Shown: one piece after another, positions 48,700-56,540 of the stretch
How the letters are laid out: each line of letters begins with the position of its first letter
How positions within the stretch are numbered: the first letter of the stretch is position 1
Origin: Acidobacteria bacterium OLB17
Lineage (GTDB): Bacteria; Acidobacteriota; Blastocatellia; Pyrinomonadales; Pyrinomonadaceae
Assembly: GCA_001567505.1 (NCBI GenBank)
Contig: LLEU01000050.1
Coordinates: 1 to 57,141, forward strand
DNA: 57,141 nt
Reading direction: 5' to 3'
Made by a program: the position numbers and the translations under genes
The notes under the pieces: generated by a model
What the model was told of the DNA's origin: nothing
Database searches by the model: none
Seen by the model: the letters and a program-made list of their open reading frames with translations, nothing else

Positions 48700-49245
48700 A
48701 TGCAAAGACTTCTGATACCGATTCTGTTGTGTGCGTTTGTGCTGCTTTCTTTTGGAAGCGTTGTGTTGGCGCAGACTCCTCTGGTACTTGAAAAGGTTGA
48801 GTTGTTAAAAACGACGCGCGACGAGTTTGAGAGCACCTATGGCAGACCTACGGGTGGAGCCGGCGTCCTTGGTTTCCGATATCTGATCAAGGGCGGAAAG
48901 GTTGTGGCGTTTTTCTCTTCCGGTCCCTGCACGGAACGTTGGCCTTATCGCGTTAAAGAGAACGTTGTTCTCTCGTACGCTATTACGTTTGATCACCCAC
49001 CTGCCCTTATCGACGTGGCTCCGGACCTATCTATGTTTCGAAAAGACACTTCTAGCGACGTAATTGGCGTTTATCAATACTTGAATGACGAAGAAGGCAT
49101 AGGAATAGAGGTGTACCAACCGTTTCAGGGCAACGCTGAAGTTTTCAGGATTTCCAGAGTGCCGACTGAAAAACAAAAGAAGAAGATGATGTGTACCCAA
49201 TCCGTCGTAGGTGTATCCGGAACCGGCGAGTGGGACGAGGGTTGA
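48700..49245 (+). CDS. Secreted protein of unknown function, possible immunity protein
   Basis: 181 residues. Signal peptide (LLCAFVLLSFGSVVLAQ). The mature domain (TTRDEFESTYGRPTGGAGVLGFRY in part, then a beta-rich stretch) is not recognised. It starts 14 nt after cassette B, with a GAGG just before the ATG. The position right after an HExxH tip, and export to the periplasm, make it a candidate immunity protein for cassette B. A longer frame from 48511 lies inside cassette B and is rejected. Confidence 0.65.
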   Translation: MQRLLIPILLCAFVLLSFGSVVLAQTPLVLEKVELLKTTRDEFESTYGRPTGGAGVLGFRYLIKGGKVVAFFSSGPCTERWPYRVKENVVLSYAITFDHPPALIDVAPDLSMFRKDTSSDVIGVYQYLNDEEGIGIEVYQPFQGNAEVFRISRVPTEKQKKKMMCTQSVVGVSGTGEWDEG

Positions 49246-49994
49246 GTATAAGGAGTTGCAAGGAGGGCCCGACAGGTTCCTGCACCTACGACGCGAACGG
49301 CCCGTCCTGTAAGGTCGCGTCCCTGCCGGACGGCCTGCCCTCCGACCTCGAACAGAGACTGGACGGATCTGTACCAGATCCAAATCCAAGCTGTATTCTT
49401 AATGCGGTTCAAGGACCACTTGACGAGAAAAAACTTTCCCGTGAAATATTGGGCCCATGGGACGGCTCGACGTCTGATTATAATGCTCATGATGGCATCC
49501 ATGTAATGCTCGCAAAAGGTGCTTACAATGTTGTCACACTCCCTGCAATGCAGGGACAGGTCTTACATTATGCCAAGCAGGCAGTCTCTGGAGAAGGAGC
49601 AAAATATTCAGTGCTTGATATTAAACTGGATGTTACACTCGATGGCGATCCTTTGGTTGTTTCTCTGAAAGACATGGCATTCAAACCTGGCTTCTTTAAG
49701 ATAGGACAGCGGTTGAACGCTGGAGATTCGCTAGGGTCAGTGGAAGGCGCGGGCCTGGACTCACTTGGCGAGGCAGGTCTCCACGTCACGCTGATGCCTT
49801 TCTCTGCTTATAAGAAATATATTCAAGGTGGCAATATCGAGAGTGGATTTCCCGAGGGTTTTGCTGATATCCGGTCCAAAAAAGGGGTGAATATTCGCAA
49901 TAGGCCCTATTCTTCAAACGCCCGATCCGCAGTACCCCTAACACAACTGATAGATGCGGGAAGGGAAATCAGAAGTCCTTTTCGTTGTCCCTAA
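49242..49994 (+). CDS. Cassette C: truncated orphan tip with M23-like domain
   Basis: About 250 residues; a TTG at 49242 overlaps the previous stop (TTGA). Residues 7-41 are the last 35 residues of the pre-toxin module (KEGPTGSCTYDANGPSCKV... to DLEQRLD). Then a unique tip: NAHDGIHVML at about 81-90, and GDSLGSVEG followed by GLHVTLMP at about 180-187. These recall the HxGxD and HLH zinc motifs of M23 (LytM) peptidases. Here the Asp is His (HDGIH) and the first His of HLH is Gly, so activity is doubtful. The end has an SH3-like KKGVNIRNRPYSSN segment. Confidence 0.65.
   Translation: MSIRSCKEGPTGSCTYDANGPSCKVASLPDGLPSDLEQRLDGSVPDPNPSCILNAVQGPLDEKKLSREILGPWDGSTSDYNAHDGIHVMLAKGAYNVVTLPAMQGQVLHYAKQAVSGEGAKYSVLDIKLDVTLDGDPLVVSLKDMAFKPGFFKIGQRLNAGDSLGSVEGAGLDSLGEAGLHVTLMPFSAYKKYIQGGNIESGFPEGFADIRSKKGVNIRNRPYSSNARSAVPLTQLIDAGREIRSPFRCP
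49259..49364 (+). repeat. Pre-toxin module, truncated copy C (106 bp)
   Basis: Matches 47926-48031 and the last 106 bp of copy A. The homology starts abruptly at CAAGGAGGGCCC, 14 nt after the previous stop codon, marking a recombination junction. Confidence 0.9.
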
Positions 49995-50015
49995 CGCCGG
50001 AGGTTGAAAACGCAA

Positions 50016-50555
50016 ATGTCAAATTCTAGAACTTTTGGCTGTTTGGCTCTTGTCTTGGTCGGAGTTTTTGTCCTGTCTGTGGATAACGTCTTCGGGCAGG
50101 ATCTGCAAGATTGCTTTTCGGCACCGGCAGTTAGGAATGAAACCGCATCGTCGCCGTGTACGATCGCAGAGATCTCGAAAGAACTCAGCAACAGCCAGAT
50201 TGCGGAGACTCTCTATCCCGCGTCACGTATTCCGCCGGAAGAGATCGCGGCATTCGGAATTGAGATCTGTTCGAATGACGATCTTGCATCATCGATATCA
50301 CACTCGATCGTACAGCCATCTAAAGTCTATAGCCGCATTAAATTCGTGTATGGATCTAAGCCGCCTCCAATATTTATCAGAGCCGCAAATTGTAACGGGA
50401 GGTCGACTGGGCCAAAGTATCCTCTTAGAGTCGTTGTCTTTCCCGATGTTTCGAGTATTGGACTTTGGAAAGATCGAGTAATGGCAAAGGATATCTTCTC
50501 GGATGCGGCTTGTGACTCGCAGGACACAGAGAACAGCACTCGCAAGCAAAAATAA
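50016..50555 (+). CDS. Secreted protein of unknown function, possible immunity protein
   Basis: About 179 residues. Signal peptide (LALVLVGVFVLSVDNVFGQ). The mature part has several Cys (QDCFSAPAV, SSPCTIAE, EICSND, AANCNGR), probably disulphide-bonded, and resembles no family I know. A GGAGG at 49999-50003 precedes; TTG 50004 is adjacent to it, so ATG 50016 is preferred. It is 21 nt after cassette C. Confidence 0.6.
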   Translation: MSNSRTFGCLALVLVGVFVLSVDNVFGQDLQDCFSAPAVRNETASSPCTIAEISKELSNSQIAETLYPASRIPPEEIAAFGIEICSNDDLASSISHSIVQPSKVYSRIKFVYGSKPPPIFIRAANCNGRSTGPKYPLRVVVFPDVSSIGLWKDRVMAKDIFSDAACDSQDTENSTRKQK

Positions 50556-50612
50556 GCCAAGGCTAGACATCCCGGTCAGCCCGGGCCGTGTAATTGATGA
50601 GGTAACAATACG

Positions 50613-51125
50613 ATGTTCTCAAGAAGTGTTGTGAATCTATTTCTTGCGGGCGCTCTATTAGCTTTATTGACCTTGGCCTGTTATAGGTATCCGCCGCCCG
50701 GCTGGGATCAGTATGAGGAAATGGAAGCGATTCCGATCGAGAATGTTAAGGAAAGGAAGGAAAAGTTTGATTCGTACACCGTCGATCAGCAACTAGACCT
50801 TTACTGGGTAGTTAAGAATTCAAATGCTTGTTGCTTCGAAGATGTGACCGATTATGTGATGAACAACTGCGACTATTATGCACCGCTGATCATTGAACGG
50901 CTCTCAACAAAGTATCAAGGGGCAGCCAAGCCCTTCTTTCTTCACACGCTGTCGAACATGGACTATTACGACGCCTGCGTCACGAGCAAGCCTGATCTGA
51001 TGAAGAAGCTGGAGGACTTAAAAGAAAAGATACTCCCCGATGATAGCGAAACCATTAGAGACCGCAAACAGCTTATAAATGACCTCATCGACAGCATGAT
51101 CGCCAAAGCACGGAACAAGACCTGA
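50613..51125 (+). CDS. Lipoprotein of unknown function, possible immunity protein
   Basis: 170 residues. Lipobox LLTLAC with the acylated Cys near residue 23. The mature part is mostly helical and charged (NVKERKEKFDSYTVDQQLDL; NACCFEDVTDYVMNNCDYY). Not recognised. It ends one base before the fragment of the post-core segment (copy D). Confidence 0.6.
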   Translation: MFSRSVVNLFLAGALLALLTLACYRYPPPGWDQYEEMEAIPIENVKERKEKFDSYTVDQQLDLYWVVKNSNACCFEDVTDYVMNNCDYYAPLIIERLSTKYQGAAKPFFLHTLSNMDYYDACVTSKPDLMKKLEDLKEKILPDDSETIRDRKQLINDLIDSMIAKARNKT

Positions 51126-51126
51126 C

Positions 51127-51315
51127 GCCGTGATCGCGGAGTTGAGTGGGACGGGAAGCGGCAGCTTTGATACGGTGATATGGAAGACGAGTGACCCTGC
51201 GTCGGGGACGGTTGTTTCGTATATGAACGACGGGACGGCAAACACGGGTGCGGTGAGCGAGCAGAACGAGCCGCTCGGGCAGCGGATCGCCGTGGCAGAC
51301 CCCGTAAATATTTGA
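51127..51315 (+). pseudogene. Cassette D: remnant of the Rhs-like post-core segment
   Basis: A 178-bp copy (51127-51304) of the cassette B post-core region, encoding AELSGTGSGSFDTVIW to QRIAVADP. It is followed by three codons of new sequence and a stop (TGA 51313-51315). It has no ribosome site and no tip. It appears to be what is left after a tip was lost or replaced, or a landing site for recombination. Confidence 0.75.
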
Positions 51316-51357
51316 ACGCATGGCTGAAGAACGATTGTCGTGGGGGCGATTGATATC

Positions 51358-52125
51358 ATGTTAACTAAAACCATTCGCGATTGTATCTTGTTGGTCATAT
51401 TTTCCGGGCTCTCCGTATTCGCCCAAAATGGTAGGCCAAGCTGTGCTGGGGAGAACGCATATACCGCTGTAATGCAAGCTGTCGTAAACGAAGATGAAGC
51501 GTGTCTAGTGTTGTTGCTGGATGCCGGCTATTCCCCAGCTAGTGGCTTTGATGGTGGACTCGTTCAATCTCCCGTCTTCGTTGCCATGACTAAGGATTCG
51601 TTTCGCATGACTTACCTTTTGCTTACCCACGGATTATCGGTGAGATCGGCAACAGTCATTGATAGTATGTTTTTTGCAGCATCAAACAGAAAGAATGGAG
51701 CCTTAAAGGCCTTTCTATCGGCAGGCGTGCCGGTCAATATCACCGATAGAAGCGGGCAGACTGCGCTAATGGGTGCGGCCGCCATAGGCGATAATGAGAG
51801 CCTGAGAATTCTTCTTGCGGCGGGGGCTGATCCAAACGCTACTAGCAATGCGGGACTAACATCTTTGATGGTGGCACAGGGCGATGACGCTCGGTTTCAG
51901 CTGCTTTTTGACGCCGGTGCAAGAATGGACGCAGTCGATAAGAAAGGCTTTACTGCTTTGCATTATGCGGTACAGCGACAGGACGTTCCAAAAACGCGTT
52001 TCCTGGTAGAGCATGGAGCAACTGTGCAGATCCGTGACAAGGACGGCAGGACCGCGTTAGACTTCGCGCGCTCATTGCCACCGTCCGAAGTTCGTGCGAA
52101 ATTGATTAGCCTTTTCGACCACTAG
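51358..52125 (+). CDS. Secreted ankyrin-repeat protein, possible immunity protein
   Basis: 255 residues from ATG 51358. Signal peptide (CILLVIFSGLSVFAQ). Seven or so ankyrin repeats follow, with clear consensus in the second half: GQTALMGAAAIGDNESLRIL, KGFTALHYAVQRQDVPKT, DGRTALDFARSL. Exported ankyrin proteins are known as immunity proteins, for example for catalase- or lipase-linked and toxin systems. It lies next to the tip remnant D. Confidence 0.75.
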   Translation: MLTKTIRDCILLVIFSGLSVFAQNGRPSCAGENAYTAVMQAVVNEDEACLVLLLDAGYSPASGFDGGLVQSPVFVAMTKDSFRMTYLLLTHGLSVRSATVIDSMFFAASNRKNGALKAFLSAGVPVNITDRSGQTALMGAAAIGDNESLRILLAAGADPNATSNAGLTSLMVAQGDDARFQLLFDAGARMDAVDKKGFTALHYAVQRQDVPKTRFLVEHGATVQIRDKDGRTALDFARSLPPSEVRAKLISLFDH

Positions 52126-52136
52126 GTTGTTTTTGA

Positions 52137-52574
52137 ATGGGGCAGGTATCAGGCATGTCAGTAATAAAGATTCTGGCTATCTACGGGATATATGCGATCA
52201 CGATCTTTTTGTTTGGTTGTTCTGCGGCCAACGAAAACACGCCGCCGAGCTCCACGCCTGAACGACGTACGACAGCGGAGCCCTCTCCATCTCCATTGGT
52301 GGATGACCGACTTCTTGCCATTGCACGATTTAGAGAACAGCCTCTGGTGCTTGAACGAATAAATACGATCTTCCATACAAACGAGGCCGACGCGAAGGTC
52401 AAAGCTGCGAGGATATTTGCCGTCACTGACGCGGAGACCTCAAGGTTGGTTGCCTGTGATGATGGACTATCTTGGCGAGTCATCGATCCGACCGATCTCA
52501 AAGAGGTGCGGTTCACTAAAGGCAAAGCTCATGGTGAACCGACTGTCTTGACGATATCACCTGTGACGATCTGA
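52137..52574 (+). CDS. Lipoprotein of unknown function
   Basis: 145 residues. Lipobox FLFGCSA with Cys at about residue 28; ATG 52137 or ATG 52155 are both possible starts. A Pro/Ser/Thr linker (ENTPPSSTPERRTTAEPSPS) leads into a small soluble domain (ERINTIFHTNEADAKVKAAR). Not recognised. It is the last gene of the island. Confidence 0.55.
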   Translation: MGQVSGMSVIKILAIYGIYAITIFLFGCSAANENTPPSSTPERRTTAEPSPSPLVDDRLLAIARFREQPLVLERINTIFHTNEADAKVKAARIFAVTDAETSRLVACDDGLSWRVIDPTDLKEVRFTKGKAHGEPTVLTISPVTI

Positions 52575-52616
52575 GCAATTGACATTTCGCCTTCGAACGA
52601 TTTTCCTGCCTGATTC

Positions 52617-52625
52617 TGCTACAAT
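52617..52625 (+). promoter_or_regulatory. Extended -10 upstream of the thiolase gene
   Basis: TGCTACAAT, an extended -10, 48 nt before the thiolase ATG at 52674. No good -35 at normal spacing. Weak inference. Confidence 0.35.
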
Positions 52626-52673
52626 ATAGTTTTGCTTTTTTACCCAACTTTTATAAGGAATCGTTAGAAGAAT

Positions 52674-53863
52674 ATGTCAGATAGAGAAGCGGTCATCATA
52701 AGTGCGGCCCGGACGCGACGGGGAAGTTTCAGGGCCTTTTGAAAGGTTTTTCGGCGCCGGATCTTGCGGCGCATGCTATAAGGGCGGCGCTTGAGCGTGC
52801 GAATGTCGCACCCGAGAAGATCGACGAGGTCATCCTCGGCTGCGTCGTTCAGGCAGGCATCGGCCAGGCCCCGGCCCGCCAGGCGGCGTTGAAGGCCGGC
52901 CTTCCGCCGGAGGTCTCGGCGCTCACGGTAAATATGGTGTGCGGTTCGGGATTGCGTGCCGTTGCTCTCGCCGCACAGGCCGTCAAGCTCGGCGATTCGG
53001 AGTACGTCGTCGCAGGTGGTATGGAGTCGATGTCGAACATCCCTTATGCAATGCCCGGTGCACGCGACGGCTATCGTATGGGAAATCAGACCGTCGTTGA
53101 CCTGATGATCAACGACGGCCTTTGGTGCCCGTTCGAGAATTGGCATATGGGCAACACGGGCGAGATCGTCGCCGAAAAGTACCAGATAACGCGCGGTGAG
53201 CAGGACGAATACGCATTCGGCTCGCACCGAAAGGCCGCCGAGGCTCAGGCCGCGGGCAGATTCAAGGATGAGATCGCCCCGATCGAGATCCCGCAGAAGA
53301 AGGGCGACGCGATCGTGCTCGATTACGACGAGCCCGTGCGTCCCGAAACGACGGTCGAGACACTCTCGAAACTCAAACCCGCATTCAAACGCGACGGCGG
53401 CACGGTCACGGCAGGAAATGCTCCCGGCGTGAATGACGGTGCGTCGGCGGTCGTCGTTACGTCAAAAGAAAATGCAGCGGCCGCGGGCATCGAACCGCTC
53501 GGGCGGATCGTCGCGTATGCGACCTCGGGCATCGAACCGCAGCTCATTATGATGGCTCCGGTCGAAGGCGTTAAGAAAGTTCTCGCAAAGGCCGGCTGGG
53601 ATATGAAGGATGTCGATCTTTTCGAGTTGAACGAAGCCTTCTCGGTGCAGGCGCTCGGCGTGATGAAGGAACTCGGCCTTGACGTCGCCAAGGTGAACGT
53701 CAACGGCGGCGCCGTCGCTCTCGGGCACGCGATCGGGAATTCCGGCTCGCGCGTCCTCACCACGCTTCTGCACGAAATGAAACGCCGCGGCGTAAAACGC
53801 GGTGTCGCGGCTCTCTGCCTCGGCGGAGGCAACTCGGTCGCAATGGCGGTCGAAAGGGATTAG
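52674..53863 (+). CDS. Acetyl-CoA C-acetyltransferase (thiolase), frameshifted at its start
   Basis: Thiolase that condenses or cleaves acetoacetyl-CoA. ATG 52674 reads [14 protein letters not shown], then one base appears missing at about 52711-52716. The restored frame continues [17 protein letters not shown] to 53863. Catalytic residues are seen in [10 protein letters not shown] (nucleophile Cys near 90), [15 protein letters not shown] (His) and [10 protein letters not shown] (second Cys). About 397 residues. With the next gene it forms a butyryl/hydroxybutyryl-CoA type module. Confidence 0.93.
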
Positions 53864-53876
53864 TTACAGACAAAAT

Positions 53877-54729
53877 ATGACTCAGAAAATTGGCGTCATC
53901 GGCGCCGGAACAATGGGGAACGGCATTGCGCAGACCGCTGCATCGGCCGGCTTCGACGTCGTAATGTGCGATGTGAAGGCCGAGTTCGTCGAACGCGGCG
54001 TTGCGAACATTTCGAAGAGCCTCGATCGTTTCGTCAAGAAAGAAACGATGACCGAGGAGCAAAAGGCGGAGGTGCTCGGCCGTATAAAAACGACGACCGC
54101 CCTTGCCGACCTAAAAGATTGCTCGCTCATCGTCGAGGCCGCAACAGAAAATTTCGACATTAAGCGGCAGATCTTCGAACAGCTTGACGGCCTTTGTCCC
54201 GCGGACACGATCCTTTCGAGCAACACCTCGTCCATCTCGATCACGAAGATCGCCGCCGTCACAAAGCGGCCGGACAAGGTCATCGGAATGCACTTTTTTT
54301 AATCCCGTGCCGCTGATGAAACTCGTCGAAGTGATCCGCGGGATCGCAACGAGCGACGAAACTTACGCAAAGGTCAAAGATCTCTCCGAAAAGCTCGGAA
54401 AAGTGCCGGTCGAATGCAACGATTATCCCGGCTTCGTGTCGAATCGCGTGCTGATGCCGATGATCAATGAGGCCGTATTTGCGCTTCACGAGGGCGTCGC
54501 AACAAAAGAAGCGATCGACGAGATAATGAAGCTAGGGATGAATCATCCGATGGGCCCGCTCACGCTCGCAGACTTCATTGGCTTAGATGTTTGCCTTGCA
54601 ATACTTAATGTATTACATGAAGGTTTGGGCGACCCGAAATATCGGCCTTGTCCGCTGCTGAAGAAGTACGTCGATGCCGGCTGGCTCGGCCGAAAAAGCG
54701 GCAAGGGCTTTTACGATTACGCCCAGTAA
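53877..54729 (+). CDS. 3-hydroxybutyryl-CoA dehydrogenase, frameshifted
   Basis: NAD-dependent dehydrogenase of fatty-acyl-CoA metabolism. ATG 53877, [19 protein letters not shown] as the NAD-binding start. The frame stops at 54301 after GMHFF. The T7 run at 54294-54300 should be T6 to give [14 protein letters not shown] and the C-terminal dimerisation domain ([32 protein letters not shown]). Restored length is about 283 residues, normal. The upstream in-frame extension lies inside the thiolase gene and is rejected. It follows the thiolase by 13 nt. Confidence 0.94.
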
Positions 54730-54782
54730 ACCGCCCGCTCGCGGATGGCGATTGACCGCTCTCCGGCCGACTTGTTTTTTGT

Positions 54783-56540
54783 ATGCATCGGAATCTGCGC
54801 TCGTTCATCGACACGCTTCGCCGCGAAAACGAGATCGTCGAGGTGAACGCCGAAGTTGACCCGTACCTCGAGATCGCCGAGATCCATCGTCGCGTGATCG
54901 ACGAGGGCGGCAAGGCTCTGCTCTTCCGCACCGTAAAGGGCTCGCGATTTCCGCTTGCAGCGAATCTTTTCGGCACTGTCCGCCGCATCGAGCTCGCGTT
55001 CGGCCCTCGTCCGCTTGAGTTCGTAAAGCGTTCGGTCGAGGCAGCCGAGACGATGCTCCCGCCGAGCCTGGCGAAACTCTGGAGCTTTCGCGATCTTGGT
55101 AAGGCCGCGCTCAAGATCGGGACGAAACCGACAAACACGGCGGCCGTCCTGGCACACCGGCAGCAGACGGTCGATCTCAACGAAATTCCGCTTCTTCAGC
55201 TTTGGCCGGATGACGGCGGGCATTTTTTTACGCTGCCGCTCGTCTATACCGAAAGCCCAACGACAGGCAAGCCGAATCTCGGCATCTATCGGATGCAGCG
55301 TTATGACGCCGCAACGACCGGTATGCATTGGCAGATCGGCAAAGGCGGCGATTTTCACTACCACGAAGCCGAACAGCGCGGCGAGTCGCTGCCCGTCACG
55401 GTCTTTAACGGCGGGCCGCCGGCTCTCATTTTGTCGGCGATCGCTCCCTTGCCCGAGGGAATTTCCGAATTGATGCTTGCTTCGCTGCTTGTCGGCGAAA
55501 AGGTCCCGACCGTCGCGGACCCTTTGGGCAATTCGCACCGAAAGCTGCTTGCCGAAGCTGACTTCGCGATCGTTGGACACGTGCCGCCTCGCGAGCGGCG
55601 TCCCGAAGGCCCGTTCGGCGACCATTACGGCTATTATTCGCTCGAACACGACTATCCGGTTTTCCGCGCCGAGGCGGTGTTTCATCGCAAAGATGCGATC
55701 GCGACGGCGACCGTGGTCGGCAAACCGCGGCAGGAAGACTTCTTCATCGGCGATTATCTTCAGGAGCTACTCTCGCCGCTCTTTCCGCTCGTGATGCCGG
55801 CGGTTCGCGATCTCTGGAGCTACGGCGAGACGGGATTTCACTCTCTTGCGGCCGCGGTCGTCAAAGAGCGGTACGCACGCGAGGCACTCTCGGCGGGATT
55901 TCGCATTCTCGGCGAAGGCCAGCTCGCTCTCACGAAATTCCTTCTCCTTACGGACAAGCCGCAGAACCTTCGCGACTTCAAGCCGCTCTTTGAACACATT
56001 CTCGAACGCGTCGATTGGCGGACGGACCTTCACATTTTTTCGCAGACGGCGTTCGACACGCTCGATTACGCAAGCGGCAAGATCAATCACGGCAGCAAGG
56101 CGATCTTGATGGGCCTCGGGGAAAAGAAGCGTGAGCTTGCGGCCGAATTTCGCGGTTCGCTGCCTGCGAATGTCCGTGCGGCCGAAGCGTTCTGTCGCGG
56201 GTGCCTTGTCCTCGAGTGTGAGAGTTTCGCGAACGATCCCGAGCTTGCAAAGGCGATCGCGCTTCATTCCGCGTTCGACGGCTGGGAAATGATCGTGCTC
56301 CACGACCGGATCGAATATGCGCGTTCGAGCGATAAGTTCCTTTGGGCGACGTGGACGCGCTTTGACCCCACGAGAGATATTTATTCTGCTGCAACGACGC
56401 TCGAAGCGAATCACATTTCTTACAAAGCCCCGATCGTGATCGACGCACGTATGAAGCCCTGGTATCCTGCCGAGGTCGAACCGCATCCGGACACCGTGAA
56501 GCTCGTTGACGGCCGCTGGAGCGAATATTTTCCCAAATAG
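54783..56540 (+). CDS. UbiD-family decarboxylase
   Basis: Prenylated-FMN-dependent (de)carboxylase family, as in ubiquinone and menaquinone synthesis or aromatic-acid degradation. 585 residues. The N-terminus SFIDTLRRENEIVEVNAEVD, the middle block GIYRMQRYDAATTGMHWQI and the active-site ExxxxE-type region (GPFGDHYGYYS) match the family, with a metal-binding end to the core. ATG 54783. The role cannot be separated between quinone synthesis and degradation. The next gene starts inside its stop codon. Confidence 0.9.
   Translation: MHRNLRSFIDTLRRENEIVEVNAEVDPYLEIAEIHRRVIDEGGKALLFRTVKGSRFPLAANLFGTVRRIELAFGPRPLEFVKRSVEAAETMLPPSLAKLWSFRDLGKAALKIGTKPTNTAAVLAHRQQTVDLNEIPLLQLWPDDGGHFFTLPLVYTESPTTGKPNLGIYRMQRYDAATTGMHWQIGKGGDFHYHEAEQRGESLPVTVFNGGPPALILSAIAPLPEGISELMLASLLVGEKVPTVADPLGNSHRKLLAEADFAIVGHVPPRERRPEGPFGDHYGYYSLEHDYPVFRAEAVFHRKDAIATATVVGKPRQEDFFIGDYLQELLSPLFPLVMPAVRDLWSYGETGFHSLAAAVVKERYAREALSAGFRILGEGQLALTKFLLLTDKPQNLRDFKPLFEHILERVDWRTDLHIFSQTAFDTLDYASGKINHGSKAILMGLGEKKRELAAEFRGSLPANVRAAEAFCRGCLVLECESFANDPELAKAIALHSAFDGWEMIVLHDRIEYARSSDKFLWATWTRFDPTRDIYSAATTLEANHISYKAPIVIDARMKPWYPAEVEPHPDTVKLVDGRWSEYFPK

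Noticed and set aside
44540..52600. The island as a prophage or transposon
   Set aside because: No integrase, transposase, phage structural gene or terminal repeats are seen; the repeats found are coding modules in one orientation.
54290..54305. Programmed ribosomal frameshift at the T7 run in 3-hydroxybutyryl-CoA dehydrogenase (and similar runs elsewhere)
   Set aside because: No downstream stimulatory structure is apparent, the same kind of break occurs in many unrelated housekeeping genes in both directions, and one-base repair gives normal proteins.
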